Assembly (NCBI GenBank): GCA_019115845.1 | Contig: DXCU01000063.1 | Span: 1-64,000, forward strand | Direction: 5' to 3' | DNA from: Candidatus Rubneribacter avistercoris | Lineage (GTDB): Bacteria; Actinomycetota; Coriobacteriia; Coriobacteriales; Eggerthellaceae | DNA: 64,000 bases | In this document: positions 22,791 through 32,017 of the stretch, piece by piece | How the letters are laid out: every line of letters begins with the position of its first letter | How positions within the stretch are numbered: position 1 is the first letter of the stretch | Notes under the pieces: model-generated | Database searches by the model: none | Seen by the model: only the letters and a program-made list of their open reading frames with translations | Told to the model about the DNA's origin: nothing | Made by a program: the position numbers and the translations under genes

Positions 22791-24032
22791 TCACCTCCTT
22801 TGCTTGATCGATGCGGCCATGGCTTGACCCAGCGTGTCGTAGAACGTCTGGGTCATCAGGCAATACGAGTCCTTCGACTTCAGATTGCCCGATTCGAACA
22901 GCGAGCGGGCCCTGCAGCCTCCCCCGCAGATTCGCATATAGCGGCACGACGAGCAGCCCTCGTACTCTTGGACGTCGAGGTCGCGAAACATCCGCGACAC
23001 CTCGGAGCGCAGCGCGTCGGCCAGCAAGCCCGTGAAGGCGTTTCCCATCGCGAACTCGGGCCGATGGAGCATGTGGCACGGGTAGACGGTCCCGTCGGCC
23101 GCCACGCTCAACGTCCGAAACCCCGCCCCGCATCCGTTGCGCACCGTCAGGTTCACGCCCACCGGCGCGTCCATGGCCGAAAGGGGCTTGCCGCCTCCCA
23201 GCGTGAGCAGGCTGCGGCCGAGGGCGCGCAGCTCCTCCTCCCCCGGCAGCAGCGAGGCCAGCTCGCCCTCGGGTTCGCAGGAAAGCAGGCTGAAATTGAG
23301 CGAGGCGCCCAAATCCTCTGCGAGCCGGACGTATTCGGGCAGCTCGCCGACGTTTTTCGCATGCGCGGTGGGAATGATGTGCGCCGGGATGCCCGCCTTG
23401 CGCACGCGACGCACCGCGTCCGCCAGCTCCTCGAAGCGCTGCGCGCCCCGGATGGGGGCGGGCGCGTCCGCCGAGCAGCCGTCGAAGGAGACCGACACGC
23501 AATCGACATGCGGGGCAAGGCGCTCCAAGGCCGCGTCGCTTATGCAGGTGCCGTTCGACAGCACCGTCACGTTCGCGATGCCCGCCCGCTTCGCATGCGC
23601 GACGATGTCGGGAAGGTCGTCGCGCAGAAACGGCTCCCCGCCCGACACGATCACCCGCGCCACGCCGGCCTGAGCCAGCTCGTCAACGGCATGCAGCACA
23701 TCATCCAGCGGGGCGTCGGCAAGCGCGTTTCGCTGGGCATCGAGGGAATAGCACCCAGCGCACGCCAGGTTGCAGCGCTGCGTCACATGCAGATACGCCG
23801 AGACAACCTTGTCGTCCTGCAAAGGATGGTCGAAGAACCCGCCTTTGACCAGATGCTCGAGCAGCGCGGGGTCGACGGCCGACACATCCTGCTCGGGCAC
23901 GTCCTCTTCGAACATGCGGGTGCACACGGCGGCGCCCTGCTCGCTCAGCCCGATCACGTAGCCCGTGGGCAGGCAGCCCACCAAGGGAATGCCCGCGAAA
24001 TCGAACATCACAACCTTGTCGTCAAATCTCAT
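22791..24032 (-). CDS. radical SAM/SPASM peptide maturase
   Basis: 413 residues from ATG 24032 behind GAGGAGCCCGC. The first 75 residues resemble a PqqD-like peptide-recognition domain. The radical SAM core has CNLACAGC (CX3CX2C) and VSGGEPFLRDDL. The C-terminal SPASM domain binds extra clusters: NGCGAGFRTLSVAADGTVYPCH, then CSSCRYMRICGGGCRA and SYCLM. This domain order is that of sactipeptide, ranthipeptide and related RiPP maturases and of PqqE or MftC. The gene ends inside the ribosome binding site of the 27-residue peptide gene, its likely substrate. A divergent LysR gene lies upstream. Confidence 0.88.
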   Translation of the reverse strand: MRFDDKVVMFDFAGIPLVGCLPTGYVIGLSEQGAAVCTRMFEEDVPEQDVSAVDPALLEHLVKGGFFDHPLQDDKVVSAYLHVTQRCNLACAGCYSLDAQRNALADAPLDDVLHAVDELAQAGVARVIVSGGEPFLRDDLPDIVAHAKRAGIANVTVLSNGTCISDAALERLAPHVDCVSVSFDGCSADAPAPIRGAQRFEELADAVRRVRKAGIPAHIIPTAHAKNVGELPEYVRLAEDLGASLNFSLLSCEPEGELASLLPGEEELRALGRSLLTLGGGKPLSAMDAPVGVNLTVRNGCGAGFRTLSVAADGTVYPCHMLHRPEFAMGNAFTGLLADALRSEVSRMFRDLDVQEYEGCSSCRYMRICGGGCRARSLFESGNLKSKDSYCLMTQTFYDTLGQAMAASIKQRR

Positions 24033-24322
24033 GCGGGCTCCTCGTCAGACCAGATCGCTCCTCTTAAGAAGAATTATGGTGGCGCCCCCCTTCGCGCCAA
24101 AAGAAAAAGAAATACGCGCCTTCAATCAAACGTTGCAGCGCTTCTTGCCAAACTGTGATAAATGATCCGGAAACGTATCCATGCGGTTACACTTCAAACC
24201 CCCTTTTCCATCTGGGGGTTCCTCTCGCTCCAATCCCCCATCGAAACGCGACACTCATTTAATGTTTTATGATAAATTTTGCACGGCAGCTTTTGGAAGG
24301 CGAGACGGAAGATCGGACGTTC

Positions 24323-25234
24323 GTGAACATCAACCAGCTGGAATACTTCGTGACCGTCATGGAGTGCGGGAACTTCTCCATGGCGGCGAAGAGGCTCTTC
24401 GTGACGCCGCAAGCGGTCTCCAAATCGATCGGCGACCTCGAGCGGGAGCTTCATGTGCAGCTGTGCGAGAAAACCGGCCGCAGCATAGAGCCCACGGCGT
24501 TCGGACGCGTGTTCTCGCTGCGGGCTTCCGAAGTGCTGTCGTGCCTTGCGGACCTTGAAACGCTTGCGAAAAGCCAGTCGCAAGCGCAGTCGCAGGAAGG
24601 AGCGGTCTCTTTGGCGGTGGCGCACTCGACATGCCGCGGCAACGTGCTGAAAGACGGGGATTTCTCCCTGTTCAGAAAGACGTACCCGCGCATCGAGCTT
24701 TCGGTGTCGTTTCGCGCGAGCGGGGCGTGCCTGGCCGCTGTGGAGGACGGCGCCGTGGACGCCGCCGTGATTTTGGGCCGAGCGAACAGGGAGGGGCTCA
24801 CATGCATCAAGCTTCATTCCATACCGCCGCACGTGATGCTGTCCGAGCGCCATCCGCTGGCTTCGAAGAAATCGCTGACCTTGGAGGACCTGCGCGGCGT
24901 GCCCATCGCCGAGCCGGAGGATCTGCGCTGCTGCCGGAGCACGGTGACCGAGCACTTCCGCGCAAAGGGGATCGAGCCGCTCTACGTGCCGCTGGACCCG
25001 ACGCCCGCAGGGCAGAAGGATTTCCTCGACAAGGAGCACGGCGCGATGTTCGTGGTGGCGGACCCCTCCTTGAGGAAAGCCCACCCCGCATCCGTGGTGC
25101 GACCCGTCGCGCCCGAGGACATAGCGCCGGTGCCGCTGTGCTTTGTCAGATCGAACAACGACGGCAAGCCTTTGCTGCACCTCGAGCACTATCTGCTAGG
25201 AACGGCAACGCGCCTGCGGCGAAAGCGCGCTTAG
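24323..25234 (+). CDS. LysR-family transcriptional regulator
   Basis: About 303 residues from GTG 24323, which gives the standard LysR start (NINQLEYFVTVMECGNFSMAAKRLFVTPQAVSKSIGDLERELHVQLCEK). An upstream ATG at 24269 would add 18 untypical residues and has no ribosome site. The C-terminal substrate-binding domain contains VSFRASGACLAAVEDGAVDAAVILG. It is divergent from the radical SAM gene with about 290 bp between them, so control of the peptide locus is the likeliest role. Ligand unknown. Confidence 0.85.
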   Translation: MNINQLEYFVTVMECGNFSMAAKRLFVTPQAVSKSIGDLERELHVQLCEKTGRSIEPTAFGRVFSLRASEVLSCLADLETLAKSQSQAQSQEGAVSLAVAHSTCRGNVLKDGDFSLFRKTYPRIELSVSFRASGACLAAVEDGAVDAAVILGRANREGLTCIKLHSIPPHVMLSERHPLASKKSLTLEDLRGVPIAEPEDLRCCRSTVTEHFRAKGIEPLYVPLDPTPAGQKDFLDKEHGAMFVVADPSLRKAHPASVVRPVAPEDIAPVPLCFVRSNNDGKPLLHLEHYLLGTATRLRRKRA

Positions 25235-25285
25235 CGCAAACCGCACGCTCGCCCCGTTGCCGCACGTACGAAGGAAGGGAACGCC

Positions 25286-25474
25286 ATGAAAGCCTTTTCT
25301 GATCCCGAGCTCAACCTCCACCTCATCGAGCTTTCCAAAACCATCGCCGCGCTGTTCGATTCCGCCCGCTCTCCGCAGGACGTTCCGTCGTTGCGCGACG
25401 ACGCGCTTCGCGCGGTGAGCGAGCAATCGGACGAGGCTCGCAAGCGCATCGCGCGCCAGCCTCCCAAAAGATAG
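25286..25474 (+). CDS. small hypothetical protein, 62 residues
   Basis: Starts at ATG 25286 behind GAAGGAAGGGAACGCC, a good ribosome binding site, 51 bp after the LysR stop and on the same strand. The product is soluble and helical, with LNLHLIELSKTIAALFD and a basic end (KRIARQPPKR). No family recognised. Strong start signal and the terminator behind it support a real gene. Confidence 0.65.
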   Translation: MKAFSDPELNLHLIELSKTIAALFDSARSPQDVPSLRDDALRAVSEQSDEARKRIARQPPKR

Positions 25475-25503
25475 GGGCTGCCCGCAACCGGATCCCAAGG
25501 GCC

Positions 25504-25553
25504 GGGCGAACGTCGGCGGGAGCGGGCGGGTCCGCTCCCGCCGACGTTCGTCC
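25504..25553 (+). terminator. 22-bp GC-rich hairpin
   Basis: GGGCGAACGTCGG and AGCGG on the left (25504-25525) pair with CCGCTCCCG and CCGACGTTCGTCC on the right (25532-25553). No U-run. It probably ends the LysR/small-gene transcript ahead of apbE. Confidence 0.6.
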
Positions 25554-25618
25554 GGCCGTTCGCCAGAGGTCGGACGGCGCCGTCGCGCCCGGTTGGCACG
25601 TTGGCGTATACTGTGCGC

Positions 25619-26608
25619 ATGGACACCGCTTCCCCGCATAACGACGCGCCTTGCGACGCCATCCCTTTGGAGGATGTGCACGACACGCACGGCCCCGATG
25701 CCGCCGGGCAGATGACGCACCGGTTCTACGCGTTCAACACCATCGTCACCTTGCAGGCGTACGCCCCGCCCGAGCGCTGCCGGCGTGCGTTCGAACGCTC
25801 CCGCGCGGCCTGCCGCGCCTTCGAGCGCAAGCTGTCGCGCACGCTGCCCCACTCCGACATCGCGCGCCTGAACGCCGCCGAGGGACGCCCCGTGACCATA
25901 GGGGCCGACACCGCGCAGCTGCTGCGTGCCGCGCTCGACTACTGCGCGGACAGCGAGGGGCGCTTCGACATCACGATGGGCGCAGCGGTGCGCCTCTGGG
26001 ATTTCCACCGGGGCGTCATGCCGGACGACGACGCGCTGCGGGAGGCGCTCTCCCACGTGGGATGGCAAGGCGTCCGCGTGCGCGAGGCGCAACCCGGGTG
26101 CTGGGAGGCCCGCCTTGACGACCCGCAGGCGGCCGTGGACGTGGGCGGCATCGCGAAGGGCTGGATTGCCGACAAGCTGGCCGAGGGCATGGCGGAAGAC
26201 GGCCTGGAATCGTTCATCGTGAATTTGGGCGGAAACGTGATGGCGCACGGGCAGAAGCCCGACGGCAGCGCCTGGCGCATAGGGTTGCAGGATCCGCGAG
26301 ACAAGAACTCCCTGGTGGGAGCGGTGTCGGTGCGAGACGCGTCGGCCGTGACAAGCGGGGTGTACGAGCGGTGCTTCACGCACGAAGGCGTGCTATACCA
26401 TCACATCCTCGACCCCCAGACGGGCTTTCCTGCACATACCGATGCGGCGGGGGTCACCGTGATCGCGCGCCGCTCCATCGACGCCGAGGGGTATTCCACC
26501 ACGCTGCTCGCGCTGGGCATCGCGCGCGGATGCGCCTTCGCGCGCGAGCGTCCCGCCATCCTGGCCGCCCATTTCGTGGATGCCGACGGGAACGTGACCA
26601 CCGCATAG
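25619..26608 (+). CDS. apbE: ApbE-type FAD:protein FMN transferase
   Basis: About 329 residues from ATG 25619; a TTG six codons earlier is unlikely. ApbE attaches FMN from FAD to a Thr in FMN-binding domains of exported flavoproteins. Motifs: LSRTLPHSDIARLN, DITMGAAVRLWDFH, the glycine-rich AVDVGGIAKGWIADKLAE, IVNLGGNVMAHG and HHILDPQTGFPA. Its predicted substrate, the fumarate-reductase-like protein with DAVTGASLSS, is the next gene, in convergent orientation. No clear signal peptide is present; ApbE often acts outside the membrane, so localisation is unsure. Confidence 0.9.
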   Translation: MDTASPHNDAPCDAIPLEDVHDTHGPDAAGQMTHRFYAFNTIVTLQAYAPPERCRRAFERSRAACRAFERKLSRTLPHSDIARLNAAEGRPVTIGADTAQLLRAALDYCADSEGRFDITMGAAVRLWDFHRGVMPDDDALREALSHVGWQGVRVREAQPGCWEARLDDPQAAVDVGGIAKGWIADKLAEGMAEDGLESFIVNLGGNVMAHGQKPDGSAWRIGLQDPRDKNSLVGAVSVRDASAVTSGVYERCFTHEGVLYHHILDPQTGFPAHTDAAGVTVIARRSIDAEGYSTTLLALGIARGCAFARERPAILAAHFVDADGNVTTA

Positions 26609-26670
26609 CGCACGGCCCCGGCCCGCGCGCCCGCAAGGGGTCGCACAGACCGGGGCCGGTGCTGCCAATG

Positions 26671-26713
26671 CTGCCGGCTCCCGCCGCCCCTACGAGGGTT
26701 CGGGAGTCGGCAG
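26671..26713. terminator. hairpin shared by the convergent apbE and reductase genes
   Basis: CTGCCGGCTCCCG (26671-26683) pairs with CGGGAGTCGGCAG (26701-26713) around a 17-base loop. Situated between two convergent stops, it may terminate both. Confidence 0.55.
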
Positions 26714-26734
26714 CGCGCGAGCGAAGCGCCGCTC

Positions 26735-28630
26735 TTACGCGTTAGCCGCCGCGGAGGCGCCGGCGATACGGCCGAACACGATGAGGTCCGTGAACGAGTT
26801 GCCGCCCAGGCGGTTGCCGCCTTGCACGCCGCCCGTCACCTCGCCGGCCGCGTACAGGCCGGGGATGGGCTCGCCCGCCTCGGTGCACACCTGCGCCTCG
26901 GTGCTGATGCACAGGCCGCCCATGGTGTAGTGGATGGTGGGAATGCGCTTTGAGGCGTAGTAGGCCGGGTCGGTGAACTCGGTGCCCAGAAGCTCCTTGC
27001 CAGGCGCAATCTGGGTGTCCGCGCCGGCGCGCACGCAGGCGTTGTAGCCCTCGACGGTTTCGGCCAGCGCATCAGCCGGCACGCCGATCTGCTTCGCCAG
27101 ATCCTCGATGCTGTCCGCCTTGAAGCTGTGCCCTTTCTCCACCAGTTCGGCTATCTGGTCGGCGCGATCGGCGGCGATATCGGTGGAGTCCACGAGCAAC
27201 CACATCTCGTCATTAGGTTGTTCCAAAATGGCATCGGCGATGGTGTCGCGGCGCTCGTCCTCGCGGATGAAGCGCACGCCCTCGTCGTTGACCATGAGGT
27301 AGTCCTCGACGCCCAGCCAGTTGCCCACGAAGGTGGCCACGCCGCCGTTTTGCGGGTCGCCGAGCGGGTGGATCTGCACAAGCTCCATGTTGCGCAGGCC
27401 CGCGCCCACGCTCTGGCCGAGCGCCAGACCGTCACCGGTGGAGGAGCACACGTTGGACGACGGCATGGTTTCGGTCACGCGCTTGTCGTATTCCATGGCA
27501 AGCTCCGCATTGCGGGAGTAGCCGCCGGTGGCCAGGACGACCGACTTCGCCTTCACGGAAACGCTCGCACCGGACGAGGGACGCGTGCCGGTGACACCCG
27601 TCACCGCGCCGCCCTCCTGCACCAGCTCCTCCACCTTGGCGTCGGTGTAAAGCGTCACCTTGCCGGTGGCGTCGGCGCACTCTTTCAGGCACGACACGTA
27701 GTAGCTGCCGCCCTGTTCGCCCTTCTTCTCCACCTCGACGGCATGGCCGCGCTGCCACAGGCCTCCGATGGCCGTGAACGGCTCCTTTTCAAAAACGAGG
27801 CCGTGATCCTCCATCCAGTGCACCGCGTCCAGCGCGTTGTCGGCCAGGATGCGCACGAGCGCAGGATCGCCCTTGGAGTCGCCGCCCTCGAAGGTTTGCT
27901 GGTAGTAGAAGTCCGGCGAGTCCTCGATACCGAGGGGCTGCTGGCGCTCGGGGTCGGGCGCGTTGAGCGTACCTTCGCCGGCGTTCGTGTTGCCGCCGTA
28001 GATGTCCATCTTCTCCAGCATGACCACGGTCTTGCCGGCCTCGGCCGCGGTCACGGCCGCCGCGAACGCCGCGCCGCCGGAACCCACCACGCACACGTCG
28101 CATTCCTCGTCGATGGCAAGCGCGGGCTCCATGCCCGTGTCGGCCTTCTGCAGGGCGCGCGCGTCGCCCCCTGCCTGGTCAACGCAGTCGGCCACAGCGG
28201 TGGCAAACGCCATGGACGACAGCGACGCACCGGTGACGGCATCGAAGTTCAGGCTTTGGGACTGAAGGTACTTCTCTTTGAGGATCTCGATGGCGGCATC
28301 GCCGATGTTGCGGCTTTCCTCGTGCTCGGCCTCGATGGCGTCGATGCGGTCCTCGGTGAACGTCACCTTCACGTTGATGGCGCCGTTGCGGCCCTCGGCG
28401 CTGGCCTCGTAAGTGCCGGGCTGGTAAGCCTGCTCGGACGTGCCGCCCGCCTGGCCGCCCTGCGGAGCGCAGCCGGCCAAGCCGAGCATCGCAAGCGCCA
28501 CGGTGGCGGCACTGCCGCAGACGAACTGACGGCGGTTGAGCTGAAAGCGCCTGCGCACGTTGCGCTCGATGCGCTGCATGGCAGCTTCCATGCGCTCGCG
28601 GGCGGCAATCTCGTTGGGGTTCTCGATCAT
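26735..28630 (-). CDS. Tat-exported flavocytochrome-type fumarate/urocanate reductase-like flavoprotein
   Basis: 631 residues from ATG 28630 with GGAGG before it. The N-terminus has a twin-arginine signal (NRRQFVCGSAATVALAMLGLAGC; Arg 33-34, lipobox Cys 54). Residues about 65-145 are an FMN-binding domain with DAVTGASLSS, where Thr 133 should carry FMN attached by ApbE. Then comes a FAD domain (CDVCVVGSGGAAFAAAVTAAEAGKTVVMLEK) and a substrate-reduction domain to the end (GLYAAGEVTGGVQGGNRLGGNSFTDLIVFGRIAGASAA). Eggerthellaceae have many such reductases, each with its own acceptor; the substrate here cannot be read from sequence. A LuxR regulator is encoded upstream. Confidence 0.88.
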   Translation of the reverse strand: MIENPNEIAARERMEAAMQRIERNVRRRFQLNRRQFVCGSAATVALAMLGLAGCAPQGGQAGGTSEQAYQPGTYEASAEGRNGAINVKVTFTEDRIDAIEAEHEESRNIGDAAIEILKEKYLQSQSLNFDAVTGASLSSMAFATAVADCVDQAGGDARALQKADTGMEPALAIDEECDVCVVGSGGAAFAAAVTAAEAGKTVVMLEKMDIYGGNTNAGEGTLNAPDPERQQPLGIEDSPDFYYQQTFEGGDSKGDPALVRILADNALDAVHWMEDHGLVFEKEPFTAIGGLWQRGHAVEVEKKGEQGGSYYVSCLKECADATGKVTLYTDAKVEELVQEGGAVTGVTGTRPSSGASVSVKAKSVVLATGGYSRNAELAMEYDKRVTETMPSSNVCSSTGDGLALGQSVGAGLRNMELVQIHPLGDPQNGGVATFVGNWLGVEDYLMVNDEGVRFIREDERRDTIADAILEQPNDEMWLLVDSTDIAADRADQIAELVEKGHSFKADSIEDLAKQIGVPADALAETVEGYNACVRAGADTQIAPGKELLGTEFTDPAYYASKRIPTIHYTMGGLCISTEAQVCTEAGEPIPGLYAAGEVTGGVQGGNRLGGNSFTDLIVFGRIAGASAAANA

Positions 28631-28959
28631 GGTTTCCTCCTTGCCGAAACGGTTTCCGTCCCTTTGGGGCACGGCGGGCGCCCTGCGTTCGGACGCGCCG
28701 CGCGCCGCCTTTTCGGAACCGATGCCCGCAGGATGATCACAGGAGGGAGGGGGTCTGCCCGCATCGGTTCCAACGCGGACCATCATGCCCGCGAAGGCGC
28801 TTCTCCGCCAGTACACGGACCGTGTGTTTTCGCAGGTTGAGCCATGACACGAACCGGGTGATAGCCGGGTAGCCCATCTGCGGAACCGAAGAAAGGACGC
28901 CAGGCGGGCGACGGGCAAAGGGGCCGCCGACGGGATGCCGGCGAGGCCGCAAAGAAGCG
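28631..28959. other. intergenic region upstream of the reductase gene
   Basis: 330 bp without a supported gene. It must hold the reductase promoter, since it lies between the stop of the LuxR gene and the reductase start. No clear -10/-35 or operator is seen. Confidence 0.4.
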
Positions 28960-30378
28960 TTAGCGGGCGGCCATGTCCATGAGATCGAGGATCTCCTGCT
29001 TGGAATGAACGTCGAGCTTCGCGTAGATGTGCTTGGAGTGCGAGCGCACGGTGTTCTCGGAGATGAACAGGCTCTCGGCGATGTAGCTTTTCGACCGGCC
29101 CTTGCACAGGAGCTGGAGCACCTCTATCTCGCGCGCGGTCAGACCATGCTTGCGGCCAAGCGCCTCGCAGCCCTCGTCGATGCGAGCGAACATGGACTGC
29201 TCGGGCGCGGGGACGTCGAGGTCGGCGAAGATGCGCCGCTGCGAGAAGTTGCCCTCGTTGAGCGCGAACACGGCTGCGATGGTGAGCAGGTAGGCAAGCC
29301 CGAGCAGCACCATGGTGCCCGAGCCGTGCAGCCCCGCCGCGCCCCCGCCCACCTCGCCGAGCGCGAACGGAAGCGAGTAGGCTATCCAGCCCGAGCCGAA
29401 GATGACGTAGGGCGACGTGCGCGAGTGGTGCGCCACGTCGGCGAGCATCGTCCAGAAGAGCATGACCACGAGCGTCTGCGCGATGGAGATGAGCACAAGC
29501 GCCCAACCCGCCAACTCCGCTCCGATGGCCGGCAGGAAGAACAACCCCGTGGCCGTGAACAGCAGGATGGCGCGCCACAGGCCGGAGAAGCGGATGAGCC
29601 CGCCGCGGCCGAACACCCACCACAAGACAACGAGCGCCACCGCCACCTCGGCGCCATGGTGCACCGAGGTGAGCAATGCGAGCGGCACCGGGTCGGCCTC
29701 GATGGGCATGCCCTGGATGACTCCGATGATGAGGCTGTACGCAGCCACGCCGAACAAGATCTTCCAGGGGATGGAGGTGGGGTTGCCGTCGTAGAACAGG
29801 CGCGGCTCGCGCTCGAGCCGAGGCTGCAGGCGGCATGCCCGGCGCGCGAGGGCGGTCGACGCGAACGGAAGGACCGCCAGGATCGCCGCTGCGGGAACGG
29901 GCGGCAGGAGGTCGACGGGTATCTTGAGCGCCGAACCAACCGCCATGGCGCAGAAGATGCACGCGATGGCGCCGCGCACGTCAAGCCCTGCGTAGAACGG
30001 CGCCCACCGCAGGTAGAGCCACGCGACGCCGAAACCCGCCGCAGCCGCCGCCAGGGCGGCGGTTGGCGCGCCGTCGAAGGGAAGCGGCACCGCGAGGACC
30101 ACCGTGGCCGCCGCCTGAACGACCGCGAGCGGCCAGTCGAGCAGCGGCGCGACGCGCTGCGCCCTCCCCCGCCACGCCAGCAGCATGAACACGAGCATGA
30201 ACGCGGAAAGCGCGATGTACAGGGGGATGCCGATGGGCACGCCGCCGTAATCGACGCCGCCGCGATGCGCCACGCAGTAGATCCACACATGCGGCGCGCA
30301 GATGCCCAGGTACGCCGCATCGAAGCGCTCGAACACGGCGGGCAGCCGCACGCTTCCGCTTGCAGCGCGACCTTCCAT
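28960..30378 (-). CDS. LuxR-family regulator with multi-pass membrane sensor domain
   Basis: 472 residues from ATG 30378 behind GGGAGGGACCGCC. About twelve hydrophobic segments fill residues 20-390. The C-terminal 65 residues are a LuxR helix-turn-helix (LTAREIEVLQLLCKGRSKSYIAESLFISENTVRSHSKHIYAKLDVHSKQEILD). This architecture is characteristic of Coriobacteriia, where such genes stand next to individual reductase genes and are thought to sense the substrate at the membrane. Here the fumarate-reductase-like gene is directly downstream, so it is the likely target. Confidence 0.9.
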   Translation of the reverse strand: MEGRAASGSVRLPAVFERFDAAYLGICAPHVWIYCVAHRGGVDYGGVPIGIPLYIALSAFMLVFMLLAWRGRAQRVAPLLDWPLAVVQAAATVVLAVPLPFDGAPTAALAAAAAGFGVAWLYLRWAPFYAGLDVRGAIACIFCAMAVGSALKIPVDLLPPVPAAAILAVLPFASTALARRACRLQPRLEREPRLFYDGNPTSIPWKILFGVAAYSLIIGVIQGMPIEADPVPLALLTSVHHGAEVAVALVVLWWVFGRGGLIRFSGLWRAILLFTATGLFFLPAIGAELAGWALVLISIAQTLVVMLFWTMLADVAHHSRTSPYVIFGSGWIAYSLPFALGEVGGGAAGLHGSGTMVLLGLAYLLTIAAVFALNEGNFSQRRIFADLDVPAPEQSMFARIDEGCEALGRKHGLTAREIEVLQLLCKGRSKSYIAESLFISENTVRSHSKHIYAKLDVHSKQEILDLMDMAAR

Positions 30379-30563
30379 CGGCGGTCCCTCCCTCCCATAG
30401 GAAACGTTGCTTGGAACATTGTAAACGTTTTGCAGGGACGAGGCATCGACCATGGGGCAGACTGCGTGCGTCACCTGCGCAAGCATCCGGCGACGCCCCG
30501 GTCCGGCCCTCTCCGTTAGCGTTGGCTCGGACCCCGCCGCCGGCGGTGCGGCGAGGGGCCGCA

Positions 30564-30724
30564 CGCAAGTTGGTCGCAAACCGCGCCCTATGGCACGCGC
30601 GGAGCCGCCTTTCCGCCCTCCGCCCCCTCCGCGCCTGGAGAAATCCCAGGTCGTCAGAATCGTGTGGCACTCCGGCGCGCCGGATAGGCCAACACAGGTT
30701 CGTGTCAACGCTGGTTCAACAGAG
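30564..30724 (+). repeat. palindromic repeat family, decayed copy
   Basis: The left arm (GGTCGCAAACCGCGCCCTAT within 30564-30596) and the interior (CGCGCCTGGAGAAATCCCAGG) match copy 1. The right arm is mostly lost, but the outer flank GTCAACGCTGGTTCAACAGAG matches, inverted, the flank of the copy at 40197. It lies upstream of the LuxR gene. Confidence 0.5.
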
Positions 30725-31065
30725 AGGCTGCGCCCCTCTGGACAAAACGGCCCCTGATCCACATCCTCGCATGAGGATAATCAAAAGCGCAAGCCGCCTG
30801 CCTGGGGAAACGCGCGGCCTTCCCGCGCGTCCCTTCGCGAAGGCCCCGAATCGGGCCGATTTTGGCCGAGGCCATGTGGACCGGGGCCTGTTTTGTCCAT
30901 GACTCTTTCTCTTTTCGTTGAACCGCCGGCGGCGCGGGCCGGCCCGGCCCGCCGGGCGCGCAGGGCCGGCCCCTCCGAGGCACCCGATCAGAGGGGGCTC
31001 GGCTTGAATATCAGACAAGCATGAGTTCGTGTCCATCCCGATTTAACGGAGACCTGATGCGATTG
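30725..31065. other. intergenic, nothing recognised
   Basis: No gene is supported in these 340 bp. Two short GC-rich inverted repeats are present (for example around 30810-30830) without clear function. Confidence 0.35.
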
Positions 31066-31219
31066 TGGTCACAAACCGCGCCCTATGGCACAAAAAGGGG
31101 CTGTTTTGCGCCGCGACAGCGGGTTTCGAAAATCGCGACCAGGGCTTTTCTGGAGGATGCGGCCGAGGGAAGCCGCAGGAAGGGGTTCGGGCGTGCCATA
31201 GGGTGCGTTTTGCGACCAA
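31066..31219 (+). repeat. palindromic repeat family, copy 3
   Basis: GGTCACAAACCGCGCCCTAT on the left and GTGCCATAGGGTGCGTTTTG on the right are inverted copies of the family arm. The interior has diverged from copies 1 and 4 and lacks the BamHI-type palindrome. Confidence 0.55.
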
Positions 31220-31237
31220 AACGCACCGTCCCGGCCG

Positions 31238-31320
31238 GTTGGATTGGAACCGGCGGGCGGGGCGGCCGTGCCGATTGGATTGGAACCGGCGGGCGGGGCG
31301 GCCGTGCCGGTTGGATTGGG
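31238..31320 (+). repeat. 36-bp direct repeat, just over two copies
   Basis: TTGGATTGGAACCGGCGGGC followed by GGGGCGGCCGTGCCG occurs twice in a row and starts a third time before diverging. Noncoding. Confidence 0.6.
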
Positions 31321-31441
31321 GCCGGCGGAGCGGCCCGGGATCTTGCGCATGGGCGGGGCGGCGCATAAGCGGGGGCGGGTGCGACACCGCCGCACCCGCC
31401 CCCGTCACAACCGCTACAAGATGGCGTCAAAGGCAGCCGCC

Positions 31442-31765
31442 TTACGACAGCACCTTCTCAGCCTCGGAGGCCGCCTCCTCCTCGGCTTCGGGGATGAAGG
31501 GCTCGAACAGGGGCTCGCCGTCCTGGGACAGCTCCACCATACCGGTGAGGACGTCGACGTACTGGTAGGACTGGCGGGCCGTGCGGCCGCGCTTGCGGTC
31601 GACTTCCATGATGAACAGCTGGGGATGCACCTGCGTGAGCACGCCCTCGTTCTCGACGATCTTCGAGCGTCCCATGTTGGCGCGCACTTTCAGGCGTTGA
31701 CCGACGAAGTCGTGCAACGTATCATGTATGGAGTCGACGATTTTCGCCTGCTTCGCTAAATCCAT
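31442..31765 (-). CDS. veg: Veg family protein
   Basis: 107 residues from ATG 31765 (an in-frame GTG two codons earlier is possible). The core IHDTLHDFVGQRLKVRANMGRSKIVENEGVLTQVHPQLFIMEV is the Veg domain. In Bacillus subtilis Veg stimulates biofilm matrix production through SinR; its role in actinobacteria is not established. Veg is often beside ksgA; here ksgA is about 9 kb away. The C-terminal 20 residues are acidic. Confidence 0.88.
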   Translation of the reverse strand: MDLAKQAKIVDSIHDTLHDFVGQRLKVRANMGRSKIVENEGVLTQVHPQLFIMEVDRKRGRTARQSYQYVDVLTGMVELSQDGEPLFEPFIPEAEEEAASEAEKVLS

Positions 31766-32017
31766 GCTCACTCTTTCTCGCGTATGCTACGTGCAGAGAT
31801 AACGGCCTGGAATTGTACCACCTCGGTCAAGGCACGTCCGAATCTGCACGAATCCCCCGCAATTGGCTATGAGATCGACCCGCCGGCCTCGCCGGCCCGC
31901 CGGGCTATCGGCCTCATCAACCCGCCGGCTCCATCGGCCCGCAGGTCCGCCAACCCCGCCGGCCCGTCGGGTGCCTCATCGATCGGCCCGCAGGTCTGCC
32001 GGCCTCGCCAGACGGCC

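Noticed and set aside
28631-29962. N-terminal extension joining the reductase gene to upstream DNA (frame open to 29962)
   Set aside because: The reductase has a proper Tat signal and ribosome site at 28630; the upstream part lies in a wrong frame of the LuxR gene.
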